Positions 7,644-13,884 of a stretch of DNA of 16,008 nt are shown here, one piece after another. The notes below the pieces were generated by a model. It searched no databases. It had not been told where the DNA came from and saw only the letters and a program-made list of their open reading frames with translations. Origin of the DNA: Pelagibacteraceae bacterium (GTDB lineage Bacteria > Pseudomonadota > Alphaproteobacteria > Pelagibacterales > Pelagibacteraceae); NCBI GenBank assembly GCA_008638025.1, contig VTPF01000006.1, positions 1 to 16,008 on the forward strand. The letters are read 5' to 3'. The stretch's first letter is position 1; each line of letters starts with the position of its first letter. A program made the translations under genes and the position numbers.

Positions 7644-8307
7644 AAGATTTAGGCACATGGTTTTTTAAAAACTCCCTGTGTAATTTAATTTCTTCTTCGG
7701 ATGGGTAAACAATAATTTTTTTTCTATTTTGATTAATTTTTCTTGGTGCATTTTTTTCATTTATAGTTTCGGCCGTTTCTTGCAAATCTAACCAAGGTTC
7801 TTTTTTATCAAGTAATTCAATATAAACTTCTGTTAATAAATTACAGTCTATTAATGCCGAGTGCTTTTCTCTTACTGAAGTATCAATTTTAAATCTTTTA
7901 CATAGCGCATCTAAACTTGCTTGAGAGCCTGGAAATTTTTGCCTTGCAAGAAAAAGCGTGTCCACCACTCTATCCTTGGGTATAGTCGGCAAGTCAATAT
8001 TCTGCAGTTCTTTGTTTAAAAATGCCAAATCAAAATCTGCATTATGAATCACCAATTGAGAGTTTTTTACAAAAGCTAAAAAATCTTTTGCTACATCTTT
8101 AAAAGTGGGCTTATCTCTTAAGAATTCTCTAGTAATTCCATGTGTTTGGTAAGCTCCGTCAGAAATATCCATTTCAGGATTAACAAATACATGGAACACA
8201 TTCTTGGTTGGAATTTGATTCTTTAGTTCCACACAAGCAATCTCGATAATTCTATCTGAGTTAAATGACAAACCTGTTGTTTCGGTATCTAATATTACTT
8301 CAAGCAT
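7630..8307 (-). CDS. dnaQ: DNA polymerase III epsilon subunit, 3'-5' proofreading exonuclease
   Basis: The epsilon subunit proofreads DNA synthesised by the polymerase III alpha subunit. The 225-residue protein has a full DEDDh exonuclease: ExoI LDTETTGL (D7, E9), ExoII HNADFDLAF (88-96, catalytic D93), and ExoIII REKHSALIDC (H149, D154). The C-terminal 50 residues (about 175-225) form the usual linker and alpha-binding tail, here basic (PRKINQNRKKIIVY). The length is slightly short but normal for alphaproteobacteria. It is the last gene of the ppsR-maf-aroE-coaE-dnaQ operon, 1 base after coaE. Its 3' end overlaps secB by 14 bases on the other strand. Confidence 0.95.
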   Translation of the reverse strand: MLEVILDTETTGLSFNSDRIIEIACVELKNQIPTKNVFHVFVNPEMDISDGAYQTHGITREFLRDKPTFKDVAKDFLAFVKNSQLVIHNADFDLAFLNKELQNIDLPTIPKDRVVDTLFLARQKFPGSQASLDALCKRFKIDTSVREKHSALIDCNLLTEVYIELLDKKEPWLDLQETAETINEKNAPRKINQNRKKIIVYPSEEEIKLHREFLKNHVPKSFMLK

Positions 8308-8308
8308 A

Positions 8309-8890
8309 TTATATTAATATTGTATCAATGGCTTTCTTAACTCTCAATCTTGTTTTTTGTGGATTAAAATTATTCTCAATAATAATGTCAGCAGCTAGCT
8401 TTTTTTGATCAGCAGGTATTTGGATCTTTTTCATAAGATCAATAATTTTTGGATTATATCCATCTCTTTTTTTCAATCTCTTCAACAGCAATTGTTTTTT
8501 TACATCTACAAAAACAATAACGTCTGTATCTTGGTTTAATTTATTTTCTAACAGTAAAGGCACGTCCAATATAACAGCTTTTTTTTTCTTATTTTTTTTT
8601 AAAAATAAATTCATATTTTTTCTAACTTCTGGGTGGATAATTGTAATAATTTTTTTAATATTTTTTATGTTTGATAAAACAATATTTGTAAGTTCAGTTT
8701 TTTTTAAAGGAAAAGTTCTAATAAACTTTGGAAAAATTTTTTTTAGTTTTAGAAAAATTTTTTTATTAGACGCATATAATTTACTAACTTCGAGATCAGC
8801 ATTAAATAAAGGATATTTATTGCCTGCTAACAATTTTGAGATATATGTTTTTCCAGAGCCAATTTCTCCAACAACACAAATTTTAATCAT
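8309..8890 (-). CDS. coaE: Dephospho-CoA kinase (CoaE)
   Basis: CoaE phosphorylates the 3'-hydroxyl of the dephospho-CoA ribose, the last step of coenzyme A synthesis. The 193-residue protein has the P-loop GEIGSGKT (8-15), the AD pair at 31-32, IHPEVR (85-90), the DVPLLLE block (109-115), and IPADQKK plus ADIIIEN (158-173) at the C-terminus. All are family positions. The gene is extremely A/T-rich: between 99 and 105 it encodes KNKKKKA from two A9 tracts. This is unusual for the family and may reflect genome-wide AT drift. Its ATG overlaps the aroE stop in the 4-base ATGA form, which suggests translational coupling. Confidence 0.93.
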   Translation of the reverse strand: MIKICVVGEIGSGKTYISKLLAGNKYPLFNADLEVSKLYASNKKIFLKLKKIFPKFIRTFPLKKTELTNIVLSNIKNIKKIITIIHPEVRKNMNLFLKKNKKKKAVILDVPLLLENKLNQDTDVIVFVDVKKQLLLKRLKKRDGYNPKIIDLMKKIQIPADQKKLAADIIIENNFNPQKTRLRVKKAIDTILI

Positions 8891-9702
8891 TTATTATTTT
8901 TAATTAGGTTTATTAATTCTTCATCTATCTGCGGTTCTATACCCGTCCAAATTTTATAAGCTAATTGAGCTTGATATAAAAACATCATTAATCCATTAAT
9001 GCTTTCATTCCCTTTGCTTTTAGCTTTTTTTAAAAAATTAGTTTGATCTGGATTGTAAATAACGTCGTAAAAAATAGTATTTTTTTTAATTGTTTCAAAA
9101 TTGAAAGGAACCTGGTCTTGATTATTTAATCCTAGACTGGTTGAATTAATAACCAAATCAACAGGTATATTTTTGTATTCTAAATCTTCCCAAAGTATTT
9201 GCTTTAGGATGGGACCGAATTTATTTTTTAGTGCTTCAAACTTTTGATTAGTTCTATTAGAAACATAAATTTCTTCAAAATCTAATTCTTTAAGAGCAAA
9301 AATTATAGAAGGAGCGACTCCTCCAGCTCCGATCAATAACGCTGACTTCATTTTAATTTTAGAGATTTGTTTTTGTAAGGAAGATTTAAAACCAAAAACG
9401 TCTGTATTATCACCAATAATTTTATTATTTTTTTTATAGAGAGTGTTTACAGAATTGGTCGCTCTAGCAATTTCGGTAAGCTCATCTAACCAAGGTATAA
9501 TTTTTTGCTTAAAGGGGACTGTGATATTGACTCCACTAATTTTATTCTCTCTCATTTCTTCAATAATTTGGGGAAGTTGTTTTTCATCAAGTTGTTTTTT
9601 TTCATATTTTGCTGGTATTTTATCTCTGCTAATCCAATAATTATGCACCAGTGGGGACAGGGAATGTTTTATTGGATTTCCTATAACTAAAAAATTCTTC
9701 AT
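8887..9702 (-). CDS. aroE: Shikimate dehydrogenase (NADP+) AroE
   Basis: AroE reduces 3-dehydroshikimate to shikimate with NADPH in aromatic amino acid synthesis. The 271-residue protein has the substrate-binding SLSP (14-17), NITVPFK (59-65, catalytic K65), ATNSVNT (81-87) and GDNTDVFG (97-104, catalytic D101). The NADP site follows: GAGGVAPS (125-132) and the arginine-containing SNRT (148-151), which favours NADP over NAD. NGLMMFLYQA (236-245) closes the active site. The length is normal. ATGA overlaps join it to maf upstream and to coaE downstream. Confidence 0.95.
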   Translation of the reverse strand: MKNFLVIGNPIKHSLSPLVHNYWISRDKIPAKYEKKQLDEKQLPQIIEEMRENKISGVNITVPFKQKIIPWLDELTEIARATNSVNTLYKKNNKIIGDNTDVFGFKSSLQKQISKIKMKSALLIGAGGVAPSIIFALKELDFEEIYVSNRTNQKFEALKNKFGPILKQILWEDLEYKNIPVDLVINSTSLGLNNQDQVPFNFETIKKNTIFYDVIYNPDQTNFLKKAKSKGNESINGLMMFLYQAQLAYKIWTGIEPQIDEELINLIKNNK

Positions 9703-10289
9703 ACGTTTTGTTGTTGAAAATAATTGGTTACAGCTACAATGGGCATGCCAAGAATTGAATTTACATCTCCATCTATTTTTTCAAAAAGATTTTTTCCATG
9801 CGACTCTATTTGATAAACACCATATTTTTTCATAATCTCAAAGCTCACTAAATCTAAATAATTTTTAATTTCATCACCAGTTAATTGTTTCATTTTTAAA
9901 ACAGAAGTTTCGTGATGATGCCAAACCATACTTCCGTTTTTGGAAACACAAACAGCGCTATGCAGTTTGTGCGTTTTTCCATTTAATTTTTTTAATATTA
10001 TTTGAGCCTCCTCAACATTTTCTGGTTTGCTAATACATTCCCCATCTAAATCCAAAACTTGATCAGCACCCAATACAAAAGCATTGGGAAATTTAGCACT
10101 AATTCTATTGGCCTTGTGCTCTGCTAGGCTTTTAGAAATAGCAACACAACTGGCTTTGTTGGCTTGCATTGATCTTTTTATTTCCTCCTCATCCACCCTA
10201 GAAATTTCTGTTATAATTTCAAAACCATGCTCTTCTAAAATTTGTTTTCTTATCTCGCTTTGGGAGGCTAAAATTATTTTATTAATCAT
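9699..10289 (-). CDS. maf: Maf family nucleoside triphosphate pyrophosphatase
   Basis: Maf proteins hydrolyse nucleoside triphosphates to monophosphates, removing non-standard or modified nucleotides. They have also been linked to septum formation when overproduced. The 196-residue protein has LASQSEIRKQIL (7-18), GADQVL (74-79, catalytic D76), SKPE (87-90, K88) and the C-terminal block KYGVYQIESHGKNLFEKI followed by DGDVNSILGMP (173-183). The DGD-x-x-SILGMP form is that of alphaproteobacterial Maf proteins. Which nucleotide it prefers cannot be read with confidence. It is joined to ppsR and aroE by ATGA overlaps. Confidence 0.92.
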   Translation of the reverse strand: MINKIILASQSEIRKQILEEHGFEIITEISRVDEEEIKRSMQANKASCVAISKSLAEHKANRISAKFPNAFVLGADQVLDLDGECISKPENVEEAQIILKKLNGKTHKLHSAVCVSKNGSMVWHHHETSVLKMKQLTGDEIKNYLDLVSFEIMKKYGVYQIESHGKNLFEKIDGDVNSILGMPIVAVTNYFQQQNV

Positions 10290-11098
10290 TTATTGTGTTT
10301 AATTTCATACATTTTAACTATTGCTGCAGCCGTTTCTTCCACAGACTTCCTGGTTACATCAATGGTTGGAATTTTGTGTGAGGCAAACAATTGTTTAGAT
10401 TTAATTGTTTCGTCTTTTATAAATTCAATATTTGCATAATCATGCTGCTTGTCATTTAATAAGTTCATTCTTGTTTTTCTAATATCAGCCAATCTTTCTG
10501 GATCTATAAACAGTCCAACCAAAAGTGCTTTTGATGAAAAAATATAATCAGGAAGCTTCTGATGAGAAACCAATGGAATATTTGAAGTTTTAAAACCCTT
10601 TTCTGCAAGATAGATAGAGGTTGGGGTTTTGCTTGTTCTGCTAACGCCCAACAATATTATATCTGATTCAATCATGGTTTCCAATTGCTGACCATCATCA
10701 TGTGCGAGGGTAAATTGTATAGCCTCTATTTTTTTATAATACTCTAAATTAAGTTCGTGCTGTCCACTTGGTCTTCTGGTTGCTTTTTTTCCAAAAAGAT
10801 TTTCAAACTGGGGAATGAGATGATCCAAAACACCAAAGCAAGGAATATTGTGAGATTTGCATTCGTTTTTAATAAAGTTGGAAGTTGAAGATTCAACCAG
10901 GGTATAAATAACAATTGGATTTTCAGTTTTTCTACAATGTTCCATAAGTTGTGCAGTTTGTGCGCTAGTTCTGATAAATGAAAAATGCTGAATAGAAAAT
11001 TCCATATCGCGGAATTGTGCTTTAATAGCTAAAAATATTCTATCTAGCGTCTCGCCAGTTGAATCGGATACTAAAAAGAAGTTATATTTCCTGTTCAT
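10286..11098 (-). CDS. ppsR: Pyruvate, phosphate/water dikinase regulatory protein (PPPR family)
   Basis: Members phosphorylate (ADP-dependent) and dephosphorylate (phosphate-dependent) a threonine of phosphoenolpyruvate synthase or pyruvate phosphate dikinase, switching gluconeogenic flow off and on. The 270-residue protein starts with FFLVSDSTGETLDRIF (7-22) and has the P-loop-like GVSRTSKTPTS (151-161). TLVESS (66-71) and LGVLDHL-type sequence around 88-94 (FGVLDHL) are also typical. The length is normal. Which dikinase it controls cannot be told here. The family (formerly DUF299, RP001 in Rickettsia prowazekii) flanks the replication origin opposite hemE in Caulobacter and Rickettsia, which is why the neighbouring gap matters. 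It is the first gene of a five-gene minus-strand operon. Confidence 0.94.
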   Translation of the reverse strand: MNRKYNFFLVSDSTGETLDRIFLAIKAQFRDMEFSIQHFSFIRTSAQTAQLMEHCRKTENPIVIYTLVESSTSNFIKNECKSHNIPCFGVLDHLIPQFENLFGKKATRRPSGQHELNLEYYKKIEAIQFTLAHDDGQQLETMIESDIILLGVSRTSKTPTSIYLAEKGFKTSNIPLVSHQKLPDYIFSSKALLVGLFIDPERLADIRKTRMNLLNDKQHDYANIEFIKDETIKSKQLFASHKIPTIDVTRKSVEETAAAIVKMYEIKHNK

Positions 11099-11204
11099 AA
11101 GCCTGTTAATAAATATCTATAACCTAAATCAATACATTTATCATCATTGGCCAAAGAGCTAGTGATGTTTTGATACCTGCTTTTCATATAATTATTAGAT
11201 TTTA

Positions 11205-11219
11205 TTAAAAAAATTTTAA
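11205..11219. promoter_or_regulatory. CtrA-type motif TTAA-N7-TTAA (site 1)
   Basis: TTAA at 11205-11208 and TTAA at 11216-11219 are separated by exactly 7 bases, matching the consensus of the alphaproteobacterial cell-cycle regulator CtrA. In Caulobacter CtrA binds such sites in the origin to block initiation. The sequence is all A/T, so chance is a real alternative, and whether this organism has CtrA is unknown. Confidence 0.3.
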
Positions 11220-11256
11220 AAACTTAATTTTGTTTATAAGTGTTAAATTTGTTAGA

Positions 11257-11274
11257 AATTGATAAAATTGATAA
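11257..11274 (-). repeat. Perfect 9-bp tandem repeat, TTATCAATT x2 on the minus strand
   Basis: AATTGATAA occurs twice head to tail at 11257-11265 and 11266-11274. On the minus strand each unit reads TTATCAATT, sharing the first five bases (TTATC) with the DnaA box TTATCCACA. It could be a small iteron-like or degenerate DnaA-site pair. The binding partner is not known. Confidence 0.45.
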
Positions 11275-11295
11275 GGGCTTATTATGTATAACGTG

Positions 11296-11310
11296 TTAAT
11301 AAAAAGTTAA
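11296..11310. promoter_or_regulatory. CtrA-type motif TTAA-N7-TTAA (site 2, TTAATAAAAAGTTAA)
   Basis: TTAA at 11296-11299 and TTAA at 11307-11310 are again 7 bases apart, and the second half is followed by CC (GTTAACC). This is the better of the two matches because it is not embedded in a pure A/T run. It lies about 55 bases before the hemE ATG. Confidence 0.35.
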
Positions 11311-11345
11311 CCACCATACTAACCGCACCTACCAATACCAATACT

Positions 11346-11351
11346 TATAAT
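11346..11351 (+). promoter_or_regulatory. Possible -10 element (TATAAT) for hemE
   Basis: A perfect TATAAT lies 14 bases before the hemE ATG. Transcription starting 6-8 bases downstream would leave a leader of fewer than 10 bases, or an almost leaderless mRNA. No -35 hexamer is seen at 16-18 bases upstream, where the sequence is C-rich. The call is weak. Confidence 0.3.
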
Positions 11352-11365
11352 TAACTATTATATAT

Positions 11366-12376
11366 ATGAGTTCATTAATTCAAAAATCTTTAAAAAAAAC
11401 AAGGCCTATTTGGCTCATGAGACAGGCGGGTAGATATTTACCAGAATATCAAAAAATAAGAAAAAAACAAAAAAACTTTATAAATTTTTGTTTAAACATT
11501 CATGATGCAACAGAAGTTACATTGCAACCGGTCAAAAGGTATAACTTAGATGCAGCAATTATATTTTCCGATATTTTGGTCATACCCTATGCATTAGGAC
11601 AAGAAGTAAACTTCAAAGAAAATATTGGACCAGTGCTTGGAGACTTTAAAATAGAAAATTTTAAAAAAATAAAAGAAAAGGAATTTATTAATAAAATAAA
11701 AAATGTTTATTTAGCAATAAAAAAAACAAGAAAAAAACTTAATAGAAATAAAACGTTAATTGGTTTTGCAGGATCTCCATGGACTATTTTGGTTTATATA
11801 ATTAATAAACAATCACCAAAAAAAAATAAAATTTATAAAGAAATACTGAAAGACAAAAAACATATAAAACAATTATTAAAAATAATAGAAAAATTTATTA
11901 TCATTCATATCAAAGAACAAATAAAAGCAGGAGCAGATACGATACAGTTGTTTGATAGCTGGGCCGGTCTTTTAAAGCAAGAGGATTTAAATTTTTTTTG
12001 TTTTCAACCAACCAAAAGAATAATTAAAAAAATCAAACAACAATATCCTCGAATATCTATAATATGTTTTCCAAAGGGAATTGGAGAACAAATAAGTAAA
12101 TTTTGTAAAATTGTTAAACCGGATGTTTTAAATATTGATAGCAAAATTAATCCTGATTTTGTTAATAAGAAAATTAATAAAAATATAATTATTCAAGGAG
12201 GAATGGATCCTAAATTTTTATTAGCAAAAACAAAAATGTTAAAAAAGAAAGCTGAATTTTATTTAAAAAAATTTAAGAACAGAAATTATATCTTTAACCT
12301 GGGGCATGGTGTGGCCAAAGAAACCAAACCCAATGCTGTTCAAGACTTAGTTAACATAGTAAAAGCCTTTAAATGA
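11366..12376 (+). CDS. hemE: Uroporphyrinogen decarboxylase (HemE)
   Basis: HemE removes four carboxyl groups from uroporphyrinogen III to give coproporphyrinogen III. The 336-residue protein has the signature MRQAGRYLPEYQ (18-29), FSDILVIP (67-74, catalytic D69), GFAGSPWT (133-140), LFDSWAG (195-201) and NLGHGV (311-316, conserved His). Where many homologues have GN(L/V)DP, this one has GGMDP (278-282). The length is normal. The gene is extremely A/T- and lysine-rich: the sample 11641-11700 has only 6 G/C in 60. Its TGA overlaps the hemH ATG (ATGA). It is the first gene of the outward-running haem operon beside the origin candidate, and no Shine-Dalgarno site precedes it. Confidence 0.95.
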   Translation: MSSLIQKSLKKTRPIWLMRQAGRYLPEYQKIRKKQKNFINFCLNIHDATEVTLQPVKRYNLDAAIIFSDILVIPYALGQEVNFKENIGPVLGDFKIENFKKIKEKEFINKIKNVYLAIKKTRKKLNRNKTLIGFAGSPWTILVYIINKQSPKKNKIYKEILKDKKHIKQLLKIIEKFIIIHIKEQIKAGADTIQLFDSWAGLLKQEDLNFFCFQPTKRIIKKIKQQYPRISIICFPKGIGEQISKFCKIVKPDVLNIDSKINPDFVNKKINKNIIIQGGMDPKFLLAKTKMLKKKAEFYLKKFKNRNYIFNLGHGVAKETKPNAVQDLVNIVKAFK

Positions 12377-13389
12377 ACAACCATTTAGAAAAAATTAATC
12401 ATCCCAAGGTTAATTACGGAAAAACAGGGGTTTTAATAGTTAATCTGGGAACGCCCGATAGCACAGGATGGCTAGATATTAGGCGCTATTTAAAAGAGTT
12501 TTTATCAGACCGAAGAGTTATAGAAACAAACCCAATTGTATGGTGGGTTATTTTACGCTTAGTTATTCTTAATTTCCGCCCCCACAAAACTGCAAAAGCA
12601 TATAAAAAAATTTGGATGAAAGAAACCAATGAGTCGCCCCTTCGTTTTTATACCAGATCACAAGCAGAAAAATTAATTCATAGGCTTCAATCCAATCATG
12701 ATGTGATAGTTGATTATGCAATGCGTTATGGTAACCCAAGCATTAAATCAAAACTCAATTTATTAAAGCAACGTGGTTGTGAAAAACTAATTGTGCTCCC
12801 CCTTTATCCCCAATATGCTGCTGCCACGACCGCAACAGTTTGTGATGAAGTATACAGATGCCTTATGACAATGAGATGGCAGCCTAGCTTACAAATTATC
12901 CCCCATTATGAGTCAGAGCCTTTATATATTGCTGCCTTGTCCAATAGTATTAAACAACATTTGGAAAAGTTAAATTGGAAGCCAGATATTATTCTTTCCT
13001 CATTTCACGGAATTCCTAAAAAATATTTTGATCAAGGAGATCCTTACCAATGTTATTGTCATAAAACTAATCGATTATTAAAAGAGCATTTTGGCAACTC
13101 TATTCCAATAGAAATTTCCTTTCAGTCCAGATTTGGTCCTGCAGAGTGGCTTCAGCCATATACAGACAAAACCCTAGAGAAGCTGGCGAAGGAAGGTAAA
13201 AAAAATATTGTAATGATTTGTCCTGGCTTTGCTTCAGATTGTGTGGAGACGCTTGAAGAAATTGAGATGGAGGGACAGGCAACTTTTAAGGAGCATGGGG
13301 GAGAAAACTTTTCTATGGTACCATGTTTAAATGATAGCGAAGATCATATAAATCTTTTAGAATACTTAATAAAAAAACATATTGTTTAA
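12373..13389 (+). CDS. hemH: Ferrochelatase (HemH)
   Basis: HemH inserts ferrous iron into protoporphyrin IX to give protohaem. The 338-residue protein has the N-terminal GVLIVNLGTPDS (19-30), PLYPQYAAATTATV (143-156), the catalytic SFHGIPKKYFDQGDPYQ (210-226, with active-site H212), FQSRFGPAEW (250-259) and CPGFASDCVETLEEI (283-297, with the conserved acidic residues). Cysteines at 227 and 229 (CYC) are also present; whether it holds an iron-sulphur cluster cannot be judged. It is joined to hemE by an ATGA overlap, and its stop touches the hemJ ATG. Its G+C content (40-48% in two 60-base samples) is clearly above that of hemE. Confidence 0.96.
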   Translation: MNNHLEKINHPKVNYGKTGVLIVNLGTPDSTGWLDIRRYLKEFLSDRRVIETNPIVWWVILRLVILNFRPHKTAKAYKKIWMKETNESPLRFYTRSQAEKLIHRLQSNHDVIVDYAMRYGNPSIKSKLNLLKQRGCEKLIVLPLYPQYAAATTATVCDEVYRCLMTMRWQPSLQIIPHYESEPLYIAALSNSIKQHLEKLNWKPDIILSSFHGIPKKYFDQGDPYQCYCHKTNRLLKEHFGNSIPIEISFQSRFGPAEWLQPYTDKTLEKLAKEGKKNIVMICPGFASDCVETLEEIEMEGQATFKEHGGENFSMVPCLNDSEDHINLLEYLIKKHIV

Positions 13390-13824
13390 ATGAATATTTA
13401 TTTATTACTCAAGGCCCTGCATATTATCGCAATTATCGCCTGGATGGCTGGCCTTTTGTATTTACCGAGAATTTTTGTTTATCATTGTCAAACCTCCTAT
13501 GGCTCCGAGTCCCATGAAAAGTTTGTCCAAATGGAATATCGATTGTTAAAATATATTATGAACCCAGCGATGATAATATCTTGGATTTTGGGAATCGCTC
13601 TTTTGCTTCAGCTAGGTCATCAGGCTTCGACGCAGTTTTGGTTGCAAGCCAAATTGGTTTTGGTTTTGGCCATGTCTGGTTTTCATGGTTTTCTAGGATC
13701 TTGCAGAAAAAAATTTGAGGCGAATACTAATCAAAGAACAGAAAATTTTTATAGGTTAATAAATGAAATTCCAACTGTTTTGATGATTATCATCGTTTTT
13801 CTCGTAATCTTTAAACCAATCTAG
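13390..13824 (+). CDS. hemJ: Protoporphyrinogen IX oxidase HemJ
   Basis: HemJ is the membrane-bound protoporphyrinogen oxidase of most alphaproteobacteria and cyanobacteria; it supplies protoporphyrin IX to HemH. The 144-residue protein has hydrophobic segments at about 4-31, 56-75, 84-103 and 127-142. Family residues include LLKALHIIAIIAWMAGLLYLPR (6-27, containing H11), the lysine of AKLVL (K88), and RLINEIPT (122-129). The conserved His and Lys are those implicated in haem b binding in this family. The start directly abuts the hemH stop. With hemE and hemH it covers three of the last four haem steps; coproporphyrinogen oxidase is elsewhere. Confidence 0.93.
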   Translation: MNIYLLLKALHIIAIIAWMAGLLYLPRIFVYHCQTSYGSESHEKFVQMEYRLLKYIMNPAMIISWILGIALLLQLGHQASTQFWLQAKLVLVLAMSGFHGFLGSCRKKFEANTNQRTENFYRLINEIPTVLMIIIVFLVIFKPI

Positions 13825-13826
13825 TC

Positions 13827-13856
13827 TTGCAAAATACTTAAGATCTATTATATAAT
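13827..13856 (+). promoter_or_regulatory. Sigma-70-like promoter for rho (TTGCAA-N18-TATAAT)
   Basis: TTGCAA at 13827-13832 (4 of 6 matches to TTGACA) is followed after 18 bases by a perfect TATAAT at 13851-13856. This is the best promoter-like sequence in the window. Transcription would start near 13863, about 20 bases before the rho ATG, and the promoter begins 3 bases after the hemJ stop. So rho can be transcribed on its own as well as by readthrough from the hem operon. Confidence 0.6.
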
Positions 13857-13884
13857 CACCTAAGTCATAAAAATTTCCTTAATA

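Larger units (their letters stand above)
11099..11365. other. oriC: Candidate chromosomal replication origin (oriC) between ppsR and hemE
   Basis: This 267-base gap is the longest non-coding stretch in the window and is about 77% A+T by hand count. The flanks, ppsR (DUF299/RP001) and hemE, are the pair that bounds the origin in Caulobacter crescentus and Rickettsia prowazekii. Genes on both sides run outward from it. Inside are two exact TTAA-N7-TTAA motifs, a tandem 9-bp repeat at 11257-11274, an A/T-only stretch at 11200-11222 that could be an unwinding element, and a C-rich, almost G-free stretch at 11307-11367. No perfect DnaA box (TTATNCACA) is present; the nearest are 7/9 matches such as TTATCATCA (about 11138-11146) and TTAACCACC (11307-11315). 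Origin identity is inference from synteny. The gap must also hold promoters for ppsR and hemE. Confidence 0.55.

Noticed and set aside
10328..10340. TTCTTCCACAG in ppsR as a DnaA box
   Set aside because: It matches only 7 of 9 bases, lies in coding sequence and is isolated.
11127..11139. IHF-like site AATCAA-N4-TTT near ppsR
   Set aside because: The last base misses the WATCAA-N4-TTR consensus, and such near matches are expected by chance in this A/T-rich gap.
11187..11192. TATAAT inside the origin candidate as a promoter for hemE
   Set aside because: No -35 hexamer is found at 16-18 bases upstream, and it is about 175 bases from hemE. In such A/T-rich DNA a single TATAAT is weak evidence.
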